A DNA stretch of 64,000 nucleotides from SMXL01 sp036985715 (GTDB lineage: Bacteria; Bacteroidota; Rhodothermia; Rhodothermales; UBA10348). A program made the position numbers and the translations under genes. The notes under the pieces were generated by a model. The model was not told the DNA's origin, did no database searches, and saw only the letters and a list, made by a program, of their open reading frames with translations. The stretch's first letter is position 1; the number at the start of each line of letters is the position of its first letter. This document shows, piece by piece, positions 1 through 7,612 of the stretch. The stretch lies in assembly GCA_036985715.1 (NCBI GenBank), contig BTQE01000003.1:1-64000 (forward strand), read 5' to 3'.

Positions 1-939
1 GACTTCTCCAAATTTGCCTTTGACCGTTCGACCTTTCCGCTGCTCCTGAATAAACGCCTGACTGAGCCGGTCTCTCGGACCCAGCTCCATACTTTTCTTG
101 ACCGGGTGATCGGGGTCGGTAACATCAAGCGGCTGTCCGAGATCATAATCCTGCAGATATCTGTAGCCATCTTTATTCAGTAGAATTCCCCCTTCCCCTC
201 GCGCGGCTTCCGTGATCAGAATACCAGTGCCGGGAAGTCCTGTCGGATGGTATTGAACGAACTCCATATCCTTAAGCGGAACACCGGCTCGATACGCCAT
301 GGACATCCCGTCACCCGTCTTAATGGCGCCGTTAGTTGTGAATGGAAATACCTTTCCAGCGCCGCCGGTACAAAGAATGACGGCCCGACCGGCAATAACT
401 TCAAGGCGTCCGGTTCGCTGCTCCAGAGCAGCCACACCCTGACAACGCCCGTCGTGTACCAGAAGCGAAGTGACGAACCATTCGTCGTACGGCACAATAC
501 CGGGGTATTTCAGCGACGTTTGAAACAGCGAATGGAGCATATGGAAACCAGTTTTGTCCGCAGCAAACCAGGTCCGCTCCTTTTTCATCCCTCCGAAAGG
601 TCGTACCGCCACTTTGCCGTCTGGCTCGCGGCTCCATGGACAACCCCAGTGTTCCAACTGGACCAATTCGTTTGGGGCTTCATTGACGAACAGCTCAATC
701 GCGTCTTGATCGACCAGCCAGTCTCCACCTGAAATGGTGTCGAGAATATGATTTTCGAAACTGTCGTGTCCTTTGATGACGGCTGCAGCTCCACCCTCTG
801 CCGCCACCGTATGGCTCCGCATGGGATAAACTTTACTAACCAGCGCGACTTCCAAAGATGGATCGGCTTCGGTCACGGCAATGGCAGCCCGTAGCCCTGC
901 TCCCCCTCCTCCTACAATTACAACATCATGGACCGGCAT
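1..939 (-). CDS. frdA: Fumarate reductase / succinate dehydrogenase flavoprotein, E. coli FrdA type (3' part off the left edge)
   Basis: The flavoprotein subunit of complex II carries covalent FAD and interconverts fumarate and succinate at the cytoplasmic membrane. An uninterrupted frame of 313 codons runs from an ATG at 937-939 to the window edge, so only the N-terminal half is present. It has the dinucleotide-binding glycines near the start (VGGGGAGLRAAIA), the FAD-attachment segment MRSHTVAAEGGAAAV, the GGDWL and WGCPWSR motifs, and the substrate-side QYHPTGLPGTGILITE segment. These fit FrdA closely and L-aspartate oxidase less well. The iron-sulfur and anchor genes should lie to the left. 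A second, Bacteroidetes-type succinate dehydrogenase sits at 52-56 kb, so the two enzymes probably serve different conditions or directions. Confidence 0.93.
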   Translation of the reverse strand, partial: MPVHDVVIVGGGGAGLRAAIAVTEADPSLEVALVSKVYPMRSHTVAAEGGAAAVIKGHDSFENHILDTISGGDWLVDQDAIELFVNEAPNELVQLEHWGCPWSREPDGKVAVRPFGGMKKERTWFAADKTGFHMLHSLFQTSLKYPGIVPYDEWFVTSLLVHDGRCQGVAALEQRTGRLEVIAGRAVILCTGGAGKVFPFTTNGAIKTGDGMSMAYRAGVPLKDMEFVQYHPTGLPGTGILITEAARGEGGILLNKDGYRYLQDYDLGQPLDVTDPDHPVKKSMELGPRDRLSQAFIQEQRKGRTVKGKFGEV

Positions 940-1151
940 GTGCCAAAAACTTGAAATGCTAGTTCGTGGGTAAATACGAAAAGAAAGACGTTGGGGAGAA
1001 TTCCGCTTTCTTGTGGTTCAACGATACAATGGGATCGCGGCTTATGCAACCACCGCATCGGAGTGGCCCGCAGTGCGTTGTTGTGAGAATTTCCGAGAGA
1101 ATCGCTGGGCGACTTGCCGAACGAAATGCTTTAAGACCTGCCGTGTAACTT

Positions 1152-1165
1152 GCCGGGACCCCGGC
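1152..1165 (-). terminator. Short GC-rich hairpin between the 1186-1530 gene and frdA
   Basis: Perfect inverted repeat GCCGGG/CCCGGC with a two-base centre (or a 5-bp stem with a 4-base loop), about 20 bases past the stop of the upstream minus-strand gene. No T-tract follows it, so it may be a weak terminator or chance. The rest of 940-1185 is the frdA leader and I see no gene in it. Confidence 0.25.
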
Positions 1166-1185
1166 GTCACCGACCCTACGGCGTT

Positions 1186-1530
1186 CTAGTTCAGAAGCGC
1201 AGCGGGCACTCTCACGACCCGCTTGAGAACTGACGTGAGCACTCGATTCCCGAATTCGACGCGCATACCGCAGCTGGCTACGAAGTCCCGGTGGATGCTG
1301 GAACCGCCCCAGGTACATCCGACGATCGAGGTAACCACCTCAGTGCCGTGATTCAGATCAAACCATCCACCGGATACGGCGAATTGATTCGCGTCCAGTT
1401 TTCTGGCCCGATAGATCGAATTCTGGGTGTAGAGTAAGAGCACATCTCCGTCGCTCAAATCGTGGCGACGAATCCCAGTAGCCTCGGCTGCTTTCCGGAC
1501 TAACGTTCTGAGATCGTGTGCTGTTTTCAT
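1186..1530 (-). CDS. Conserved-looking hypothetical protein, 114 aa
   Basis: I do not recognise this protein. It reads as a soluble 114-residue domain with no signal peptide or membrane segment. An in-frame start 22 codons further up exists, but the ATG at 1528-1530 gives a more natural N-terminus (MKTAHDLRTLVRKAAEATG). The middle alternates hydrophobic and polar residues (DGDVLLLYTQNSIYRARKL, then FAVSGGWFDL) and carries a TWGGS turn and one Cys, which suggests a small beta-rich fold. It lies upstream of frdA on the same strand, separated by about 250 bp with a hairpin, so it is probably not in one operon with frdA. Confidence 0.65.
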   Translation of the reverse strand: MKTAHDLRTLVRKAAEATGIRRHDLSDGDVLLLYTQNSIYRARKLDANQFAVSGGWFDLNHGTEVVTSIVGCTWGGSSIHRDFVASCGMRVEFGNRVLTSVLKRVVRVPAALLN

Positions 1531-1612
1531 CGAAGTCAGATAAAATTCTGTTCCTGTACTCCTTTTCCCCTTTCGAGTTGCGCTCCGGTCGGGCACTTAT
1601 GCCTGGAACAGT

Positions 1613-1831
1613 CTACAAACCGTTTTGCTTGCGTTCAACGACTTTTTGGTCTCCCACAACCCCCTTTTCCGCCATGTACGAACTTAATAATTCAGATGTT
1701 CTATCGTCGTGGTCCGGTTTCGCTCGAAAAAAGTCTGCAAACACATCTCGGTAGACTGCGAAGTAATAAAGACTCGCCAGGACGCCCAGGAGAACGATAA
1801 CGATAGTGAAGAATGTGTCTGAAATAAACAT
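1613..1831 (-). CDS. Small single-pass membrane protein, 72 aa
   Basis: No family recognised. From the ATG at 1829-1831 the protein opens with one strong membrane helix (residues about 5-25, rich in I, V, L and F) and continues with a charged cytoplasmic-looking tail of about 45 residues that contains Asp, Lys and Glu clusters. This is the usual layout of small respiratory-chain accessory subunits such as CcoQ-like proteins, and frdA is nearby on the same strand, but that is only context. It ends 82 bp before the next gene, so co-transcription with it is possible. Confidence 0.5.
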   Translation of the reverse strand: MFISDTFFTIVIVLLGVLASLYYFAVYRDVFADFFRAKPDHDDRTSELLSSYMAEKGVVGDQKVVERKQNGL

Positions 1832-2167
1832 AGCTGATACCATACCCGAATGTTTCTAATCGTATCGCTTGAATTCCCATATACCTTTAGCTGATCGTCG
1901 TTTTAAGTCCAATTTCGTCGAATTGACCCTTGTCGTAGTGTAAAATCGTTCGCCCCCTGCCTCTCGTGATTGATTTTAAAGAGTGCGCATAAAATCGTCC
2001 AGCATGATAGACGTTGTCGCCCTGGAAACCGCCCTATTTCTAAATACAATCACCGGAGTATGAATGGACGTAATTGGATTCGAAGTTTCGCGCGCCCGGG
2101 TCCGTACATCTGAGCGAAAGGGGCGCCGCTCCCATTCACAAGATGGTGGTCATCCGGTGAATCAGCA
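1832..2167. other. Gene-free stretch, 336 bp
   Basis: AT-richer DNA between the start of the small membrane protein and the stop of the ThuA-dehydrogenase gene. It should hold the promoter for the small minus-strand genes. No convincing open frame, tRNA or strong hairpin with a T-tract was seen; a short plus-strand frame at 2064-2252 runs antisense into the neighbouring gene and is not believable. Confidence 0.5.
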
Positions 2168-4249
2168 TCAGCGACTCGGATCGAACTCAAGTCTCACCAG
2201 TCGGGCGTCCGGATTCCGGGCGTTCCAAATGGTGCCATATTCGAGTAGGTAGAGCACACCGTCAAGTCCAATGATCATGTCCGTCGGGCGGCTGAATTCC
2301 ACGTTGGGTGCGAATCGTTCCATATATGCATAGTCGTCGTTTCCATCCATCGTTATGGCGAAAACCTGGTGCCGCATCCATTCATAGATGATCAACTTGC
2401 CGTCGTAGTACTCGGGAATTTGCACGTCCGATTTCTCGTAGTCGTTGAAATAGTAAACCGGCCCAGCCAGACCCGTTCTTCCACCCTCTCCTATGAGCGG
2501 GAATTCAGGTGAAGCGTCATACGGATACCAGATAAACGCCGGTTGTGCGGGTGGGAGTGTTTGCAGACCCGTGTTGTTCGGCGAACGGTTTACGGGGCGC
2601 AAGGCATCGAAGGGTGAAAGAGATCGTCCGCCCCCGAAATCAAAATCTACGTAAGGTTTGTTGTTCGCCACGAAATAGGGCCAACCATAGAAACCAGGCT
2701 CACGGGCCTGATTGATCTCGTCGTGGCCTTTCGGACCTCTTTCTGGATCGGACTCGGTCGCATCCGGACCCACTTCTCCCCAATAGAGAAAACCCGTACG
2801 CGAATCGATTGAGATCCGGAACGGGTTGCGGTTACCCATAATGTAAATCTCAGGTCTTCCAACAGAGCCGTCCGACGGGAAGAGATTGCCGCCCGGAACA
2901 ACGTACTCGCCGTCATCGGTAGGTTGAACGCGCAGGATCTTGCCGCGAAGATCATTCGAATTAGCCGCCGACCGCTGGGCATCCCACGGACTTCGTCCGG
3001 GTTGCTCGTCGATAGGACTGAATCCATCCGAAGCAAACGGATTTGTGTTATCGCCAGTAGATAGAAACAGTGTGCCGCCTGGTCCAAACTCAAGAGATCC
3101 GCCACTGTGACAGCATTCAACGCGCTGCGTTTCTACTTCGAGAAGAACCGATTCCGAATGGAGGGAGAGGGGTGAGCCGTCGAGTGTAAATCTCGACAGT
3201 TTCTGCTTGGATTCTTGAAAGGGAGGCGAGTAGTAAAGATAAATCCAGCTGTTTTGCTCGTATTCCGGATCAATTGCCAACCCAAGCAGCCCATCTTCCA
3301 GCTCTGAATAAACGTCGAGCGAGACGACAAGGTCGGTTCGACCGGCTTCCGGGTCGTAGACTTTGAGATCACCGCGTCTTTCAATAAAGAGAATTCGACC
3401 ATCGGGGAGCTGATCAAGCTCCATGGGTTCGTTGAGGTTCTCGTCCAGAACGATTTTCTTAAATCCGGTCTGTGAAGGAAGAACTCCCGGCCGATCGTAA
3501 TCCAGTTCGCTGCCGTCGCCCACTACATACCGCAGCCCCCCTGAAATATGATCCCTGAACAGGGGCTCCGAGTACGACTCCTTTACGTGTCCCAGCGCCG
3601 TGTAAAAAGATCTTCCACCGTCAAATTCATGGTACCAGGCGAGCGGGTGAGGGTCCGCGCCCGGTTCATTGTCTCTCGGATCGTAAGATGATTCGTCAAT
3701 CGTGATAAGAACGTTGACGTCCGGGTTTGTATAGCGGATGTTATACCACTCATCCGTTCGAATCCAGGTATCCGGAAGCGTTTGAGTCGCCGGATGATTC
3801 GTATCAACAATCGAGAGTTTGGCTTCCTGGATGGTTGGATGACTGATGAAGTAGCCGCCGACTAGACGGCCATACCACGGCCACCTGAATTCCGTATCCG
3901 ATGCCGAGTGAATGCCCATGTAGCCCCCGCCGGCCTGAATAAAGCGCATGAATGCTTCTTGTTGAACGTCGTCGAGAACGTCACCCGTCGTATACAGGAA
4001 AACGACGGCATCGTACCCGCGTAGAAAGTCATCTGTGAAAAGGGCCGCATTCGTCGTCGTATCGGCCAGCATCCTGTTCTCAGCGGCGATTTCAGTTAGT
4101 GCTTCCTGGGCCGCGGGAATCGTCTGATGATCGAAAGTGGTTGTCTTCGAGAAGAGAAGGACCCGGGGTTCTCGATCGGGCTGAGTTACAACAAGGTATA
4201 CACCTACCGCTAAGATCCCTGTGACCAGCATGTAGAATATGATCTTCAT
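2168..4249 (-). CDS. ThuA domain fused to a PQQ-type aldose (glucose/sorbosone) dehydrogenase, 693 aa
   Basis: A two-domain exported protein. Residues 1-22 form a signal peptide or membrane anchor. Residues about 28-245 are a ThuA/trehalose-utilisation domain (flavodoxin-like, glutamine-amidotransferase-related; AGGGYMGIHSASDTEF and WYHEFDGGRSFYTALGHV are typical). Residues about 265-690 form a six-bladed propeller of the soluble aldose dehydrogenase family: GRILFIERRGDLKVYDP, the CCHSGG segment with the presumed catalytic His, STGDNTNPF, NDLRGKILRVQP, and the NRNPFRI and WGEVGPDA segments. Such enzymes oxidise sugars in the periplasm using PQQ. There is no C-terminal cytochrome c motif. The gene lies 97 bp downstream of the arginase-like gene, with a 15-bp tandem repeat between them. 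Substrate unknown. Confidence 0.88.
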   Translation of the reverse strand: MKIIFYMLVTGILAVGVYLVVTQPDREPRVLLFSKTTTFDHQTIPAAQEALTEIAAENRMLADTTTNAALFTDDFLRGYDAVVFLYTTGDVLDDVQQEAFMRFIQAGGGYMGIHSASDTEFRWPWYGRLVGGYFISHPTIQEAKLSIVDTNHPATQTLPDTWIRTDEWYNIRYTNPDVNVLITIDESSYDPRDNEPGADPHPLAWYHEFDGGRSFYTALGHVKESYSEPLFRDHISGGLRYVVGDGSELDYDRPGVLPSQTGFKKIVLDENLNEPMELDQLPDGRILFIERRGDLKVYDPEAGRTDLVVSLDVYSELEDGLLGLAIDPEYEQNSWIYLYYSPPFQESKQKLSRFTLDGSPLSLHSESVLLEVETQRVECCHSGGSLEFGPGGTLFLSTGDNTNPFASDGFSPIDEQPGRSPWDAQRSAANSNDLRGKILRVQPTDDGEYVVPGGNLFPSDGSVGRPEIYIMGNRNPFRISIDSRTGFLYWGEVGPDATESDPERGPKGHDEINQAREPGFYGWPYFVANNKPYVDFDFGGGRSLSPFDALRPVNRSPNNTGLQTLPPAQPAFIWYPYDASPEFPLIGEGGRTGLAGPVYYFNDYEKSDVQIPEYYDGKLIIYEWMRHQVFAITMDGNDDYAYMERFAPNVEFSRPTDMIIGLDGVLYLLEYGTIWNARNPDARLVRLEFDPSR

Positions 4250-4280
4250 CCGAGATGGGTTGTCGTTGATTCGGGCATCC

Positions 4281-4370
4281 TTGGATCAGGCATCGTCGGA
4301 TCAGGCATCGTTGGATCGGGCATCGTTGGATCAGGCATCGTCGGATCAGGCATCGTTGGATCGGGCATCT
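4281..4370. repeat. 15-bp tandem repeat, six units arranged as a 45-bp dimer
   Basis: Six consecutive 15-bp units of the form ttggatcaggcatcg. Three variants follow one another in the order A-B-C-A-B-C: A at 4281 and 4326, B (tcggatcag...) at 4296 and 4341, C (ttggatcgg...) at 4311 and 4356, so a 45-bp block is itself duplicated. On the minus strand the first units encode the last residues and stop codon of the arginase-like gene, and the rest lies in the leader of the ThuA-dehydrogenase gene, ending about 30 bp before its start. No spacers are present, so this is not a CRISPR array. Confidence 0.95.
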
Positions 4371-5191
4371 GTCGGCCCGTCGTGCATGATCGCCAGGAGT
4401 TCCTTGAGCAGCTTGGCCGCAAGCATCGCTGTGATGTCACTGGGGTCTCGATCCGGGTTGAGCTCGACGATATCTGCTCCCACGACGTGCGCCTCAATGG
4501 ATTGGAGAATCCCGAACACGTCTCTGCTACTCAGGCCACCGGGTTCAGGATGGGATACGCCGGGAGCGAATGCTGGATCGAAAACATCCATATCCAGTGA
4601 AATATATAAAGGGCCCGTAAGACGAAGCTCGGCGGCTGAATTCCACTCACGGGCCGTCAGGACTTCGATCCCGAATCGATCAGCTTGCTCCTTCTGGTGC
4701 CGATTCATGGCCCGAATGCCGACCTGGACGAGTCTACTGACGAGTCCATCCTCCATGATTCGCGCAAACGGACAGGCATGAGAGAGCTTGTTTCCATCGA
4801 ACTCATCGTAGAGATCGGGATGCGCATCCAGATGAAGAATCGTCAACTCCTGACGCGCCGCGGCGACACCCCGCACGATCGGATACGAAATGGAGTGGTC
4901 TCCCCCCAGAGAAAGGGGCCGTGCGCCCTGGTCGACAATGCGCTCGATTGCCTCCTCAATCTTCAGAAACGGTTCGTCACCCTTCAAGTTGTCCAGATCA
5001 CCTAGATCTGACCATCGACTCGAACCACTCAGATCCAATCCATTTTCTGAACACAAATTGGCCGATTTCGAGTGCAATGCCAGCCGAATTCGCTCAGGAG
5101 CCTTTGCAGCCCCTTTGAGAAAAGACGAATGGTCATCGAAAGGAATGCCCAGCAGAGCAATTTCACCTAACTCGAGCGTGTCAAAATTCAT
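4346..5191 (-). CDS. Arginase/agmatinase family ureohydrolase, plant-arginase-like, 281 aa
   Basis: A binuclear-manganese ureohydrolase, expected to split arginine or a guanidino relative (agmatine) into urea and the amine. All six metal ligands can be placed: His99 in GGDHS, Asp122, His124 and Asp126 in DAHPD, Asp200 and Asp202 in SLDMDVFDPAFAPG. From memory, segments such as SSFLKGAAKAP, HLDAHPDLYD, SHACPFARIM, QVGIRAMN and FAPGVSHPEPGGLSSRDV resemble plant arginases more than E. coli SpeB, so the substrate is uncertain. The last six residues and the stop lie inside a 15-bp tandem repeat. In this frame some repeat units contain TGA and others CGA, so unit variation would move the stop. Confidence 0.85.
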   Translation of the reverse strand: MNFDTLELGEIALLGIPFDDHSSFLKGAAKAPERIRLALHSKSANLCSENGLDLSGSSRWSDLGDLDNLKGDEPFLKIEEAIERIVDQGARPLSLGGDHSISYPIVRGVAAARQELTILHLDAHPDLYDEFDGNKLSHACPFARIMEDGLVSRLVQVGIRAMNRHQKEQADRFGIEVLTAREWNSAAELRLTGPLYISLDMDVFDPAFAPGVSHPEPGGLSSRDVFGILQSIEAHVVGADIVELNPDRDPSDITAMLAAKLLKELLAIMHDGPTDARSNDA

Positions 5192-5228
5192 GGAGCACGT
5201 TACTGCTCACCGGTCCGGATAGACCCTA

Positions 5229-5266
5229 TTGTCTTTGCGCGATTGTTCTTATGCGATTGTCCCTAC
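5229..5266. repeat. Degenerate 14-bp tandem repeat
   Basis: Two adjoining similar units, gcgattgttcttat (5239-5252) and gcgattgtccctac (5253-5266), preceded by a weaker third copy. They sit between the arginase-like gene and the small membrane protein and include the stop codon of the latter. The similarity is imperfect. Confidence 0.45.
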
Positions 5267-5532
5267 GCGGTTTCTACTGCCTTCCCCGGTGAAATTTTGT
5301 TGTAAATCCAGGCGAAGAGAATACCGCCTATGAAACCATCTACAAAACCCCACAATAGACCTATTACGCTACCCACAGCGGTAAAAGAATATCCATTGTA
5401 CACCTGACCGAGAAATGTCGTCGAACTATCTCCACCACCTGTGACAAGAATCACCCACCACGCAAACAGAAAGAGCGCTATGCCATATACGATACCGCCC
5501 GTAAGAGCGAAGGATTTGATGTCAAGTTTCAT
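5263..5532 (-). CDS. Small two-helix membrane protein of the family labelled bacteriophage holin, 89 aa
   Basis: An 89-residue membrane protein with two hydrophobic stretches (about residues 7-30 and 50-77). The motifs FALTGGIVYGIALFLFAWW, GQVYNGYSF and GSVIGLLWGFVDGFIGG fit a widespread small chromosomal family that databases often name bacteriophage holin. Nothing phage-like surrounds it, so the name should not be taken literally; the function is unknown. The start at 5530-5532 follows a good ribosome site (AGGTG) on the minus strand, whereas the longer open frame upstream has no such site and overlaps the leader of the divergent peptidase gene. Confidence 0.7.
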   Translation of the reverse strand: MKLDIKSFALTGGIVYGIALFLFAWWVILVTGGGDSSTTFLGQVYNGYSFTAVGSVIGLLWGFVDGFIGGILFAWIYNKISPGKAVETA

Positions 5533-5715
5533 TTTGATCACCTGTAGTTGACTATCTATTATTGTCCCCTCAGTCGGACTGCATCCTGCGTACTGAACGA
5601 AAGATACCACTAAAAAATGTGGATCGGGCTCGTCCCGGGAAAGCCCGGCAGGTTGAACCCGCTCTCGTTCGGTTGTAGGTTCTTGGGTGTCTGTCACATT
5701 CAGTTCAAGTTCGCC

Positions 5716-7035
5716 ATGCGCAAAACCCTCCTCTTTATTCTGATCGCCACGAGTCTCGGCGCCGTTTCGTCTGATGCTGTCGCTCAGAAAACGATTTCCG
5801 ATTTGGAACGGGCCATCATCAACCATATCGATTCGCGATCCGACCAAGCTCTCCAACTCCTGGAGAAAGCGGTAAACATCAATAGCGGCTCTCTGAACCC
5901 GGAGGGTGTCCGCGAAGTGGGCCGCGTATTTGCAAAGGAGTTCGACTCCATTGGTTTTGATACCCGGTGGGTAGACGGCAGCGCTTTTAATCGGGCCGGG
6001 CATCTCGTTGCATCCCGTAAGGGGGATGGACCTCACTTCGTCATGATCGGACATCTCGATACCATATTCGAACCCGATAGCCCGTTTCAGAAATATGAAC
6101 AGCTGTCCGATTCGACTGCCCGGGGCCCCGGCGTATCCGACATGAAGGGTGGGAATGTCATCATACTTGAAGCACTCCGTGCCCTGGATGCAGTTGGAGC
6201 ACTAGGTCACATGACCGTAACCGTAGTCCTGATCGGTGATGAAGAATCGTCGGGGCGACCTTTGGACGTCTCTCGGAAAGTCCTTCTCGAGGCAGCCGAA
6301 TCCGCAGACATCGCTCTTGCGTTTGAAAATGGAGATGACCAGATTGATACGGCTGTGATCGCTCGACGCGGATTCACGGGCTGGGAATTGGAAGTGACGG
6401 GCAAACCGGGACACTCTTCTCAGGTTTTCAAAGAGAACATGGGGTATGGCGCCGTCTACGAAGCCGCCCGGATTCTCAGCAGTTTCTATCAGGAATTGGA
6501 AGGCGAAGAAAATCTGACTTTCAACCCGGGAGTGATCGTTGGGGGTACGACCATCGATTACGACGCTGCCAAATCTTCAGGAACTGCGTTTGGAAAAACC
6601 AACGTCATTGCTGAACGAACGACGGTTGCAGGTGATCTTCGCACGCTTACGATTGAGCAAAGAGAGTCGGCAAAGGATCGAATGCGAACCATTGTGTCGC
6701 AGCATCTTAATGGAACGACGGCTGAAATTACTTTTTCCGACGGCTACCCCCCTCTCGGGCCCACGGATGGTAATCGACGCCTGCTTTCAATGCTGGACCA
6801 GACCAGTCGCGACCTGGGATTCGGTGGCGTTTCGGCTGTCGATCCGAGTGAAGCCGGGGCGGCCGACGTGTCCTTCACTGCGGGGTTGGTTGATATGGCC
6901 CTGGACGGTCTCGGACTCCTCGGAGAGGATAATCACACCGTGAATGAAACAGCCGATCTGAACCTGCTTCCCATTCAGGCCAAAAGAGCGGCCATCCTGA
7001 TGCACAGAGTGGCAACCACGGATGGCACCGAATAG
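5716..7035 (+). CDS. Secreted M20-family zinc metallopeptidase (carboxypeptidase G2-like), 439 aa
   Basis: An exported M20 peptidase that should release C-terminal amino acids from short peptides or N-acyl amino acids. The ATG at 5716 was chosen because it starts a clean signal peptide (MRKTLLFILIATSLGAVSS, cleavage after AVAQ). Metal and catalytic residues are visible: His113 and Asp115 in GHLDT, bridging Asp142 in GVSDMKGG, catalytic Glu176 followed by Glu177 in IGDEESSG, and the late His in GEDNHTVNE. The dimerisation (lid) domain lies about residues 210-330 (RRGFTGWELEVTGKPGHSS). It stands alone on the plus strand, divergent from the small membrane protein at 5263-5532. It fits a peptide-degrading lifestyle. 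Confidence 0.9.
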   Translation: MRKTLLFILIATSLGAVSSDAVAQKTISDLERAIINHIDSRSDQALQLLEKAVNINSGSLNPEGVREVGRVFAKEFDSIGFDTRWVDGSAFNRAGHLVASRKGDGPHFVMIGHLDTIFEPDSPFQKYEQLSDSTARGPGVSDMKGGNVIILEALRALDAVGALGHMTVTVVLIGDEESSGRPLDVSRKVLLEAAESADIALAFENGDDQIDTAVIARRGFTGWELEVTGKPGHSSQVFKENMGYGAVYEAARILSSFYQELEGEENLTFNPGVIVGGTTIDYDAAKSSGTAFGKTNVIAERTTVAGDLRTLTIEQRESAKDRMRTIVSQHLNGTTAEITFSDGYPPLGPTDGNRRLLSMLDQTSRDLGFGGVSAVDPSEAGAADVSFTAGLVDMALDGLGLLGEDNHTVNETADLNLLPIQAKRAAILMHRVATTDGTE

Positions 7036-7106
7036 AACTTTAGCGGACTCGGTCAATTAAGCCTGCTGCAAACGAGTCAAAGTGAGATTAAAACGAACGC
7101 TTCGAG

Positions 7107-7541
7107 TCAGGCCCGATGGTGGTCAGCCCTCCAGTTCGTAATCGCCTTTTTGATGTCGCCTTCGCTGAGTCCGTCGTTTACGGCTCGTGCAGCCAGGTCG
7201 TCATATTCGTCATCGGACGCGAATCGCAGACCGATGATCTGACGCATTTCGAGGCGAGAATCAAGCAGCGACCCGTTCCGGACGTAGTTTCGAAGGTTTT
7301 CCTCAACCCGAATGGCTCTATCCTGAGCTTTCAGGGCAAAACTTCGAAGGAACAGGAAAATGAAGATGTCCGCCAGAGCGATCGCCAAGATGAGCGATGC
7401 ACTATACAGACCGGATCCGTCCACTGATTTGAACAAATTGATGGTGGCTCCGATCAACGTAGCTACGATCAATAACGACAGGAAATAGTGGTACAGAGGG
7501 ACGTATCTGTGATGGTTCGAATAATTTTGCTGCTCAGCCAT
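7107..7541 (-). CDS. DUF6526-type small membrane protein, 144 aa
   Basis: An integral membrane protein of unknown role. The N-terminus is hydrophilic (MAEQQNYSNHHRYVPLYHY), followed by two membrane helices at about residues 20-38 and 47-68. A soluble C-terminal half rich in charged residues follows, beginning at RSFALKAQDRAIRVEENLR. The layout and the QNY-NH-R-PLYH opening match what I recall of DUF6526. It converges on the peptidase gene, with 71 bp between the stops and no obvious terminator. Confidence 0.75.
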   Translation of the reverse strand: MAEQQNYSNHHRYVPLYHYFLSLLIVATLIGATINLFKSVDGSGLYSASLILAIALADIFIFLFLRSFALKAQDRAIRVEENLRNYVRNGSLLDSRLEMRQIIGLRFASDDEYDDLAARAVNDGLSEGDIKKAITNWRADHHRA

Positions 7542-7612
7542 AGCTATTCCATAAATTAATTGCGGGGTCGAAAAGGTAGAGAATTGATCTTAAAACTTCC
7601 AAATGCGATTGC

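Noticed and set aside
1..939. L-aspartate oxidase (NadB) as an alternative for the left-edge flavoprotein
   Set aside because: The MRSHTVAAEGG and WGCPWSR motifs and the uninterrupted similarity to E. coli FrdA favour fumarate reductase.
4239..4781. 180-codon plus-strand frame starting with a DQAS-type repeat
   Set aside because: It runs antisense through the arginase gene, and its repeated N-terminus only reflects the 15-bp DNA repeat.
5263..5532. Phage holin / prophage remnant
   Set aside because: The family name is misleading; no phage genes, integrase or att-like repeats lie nearby. DUF1353 at 14 kb is likewise isolated.
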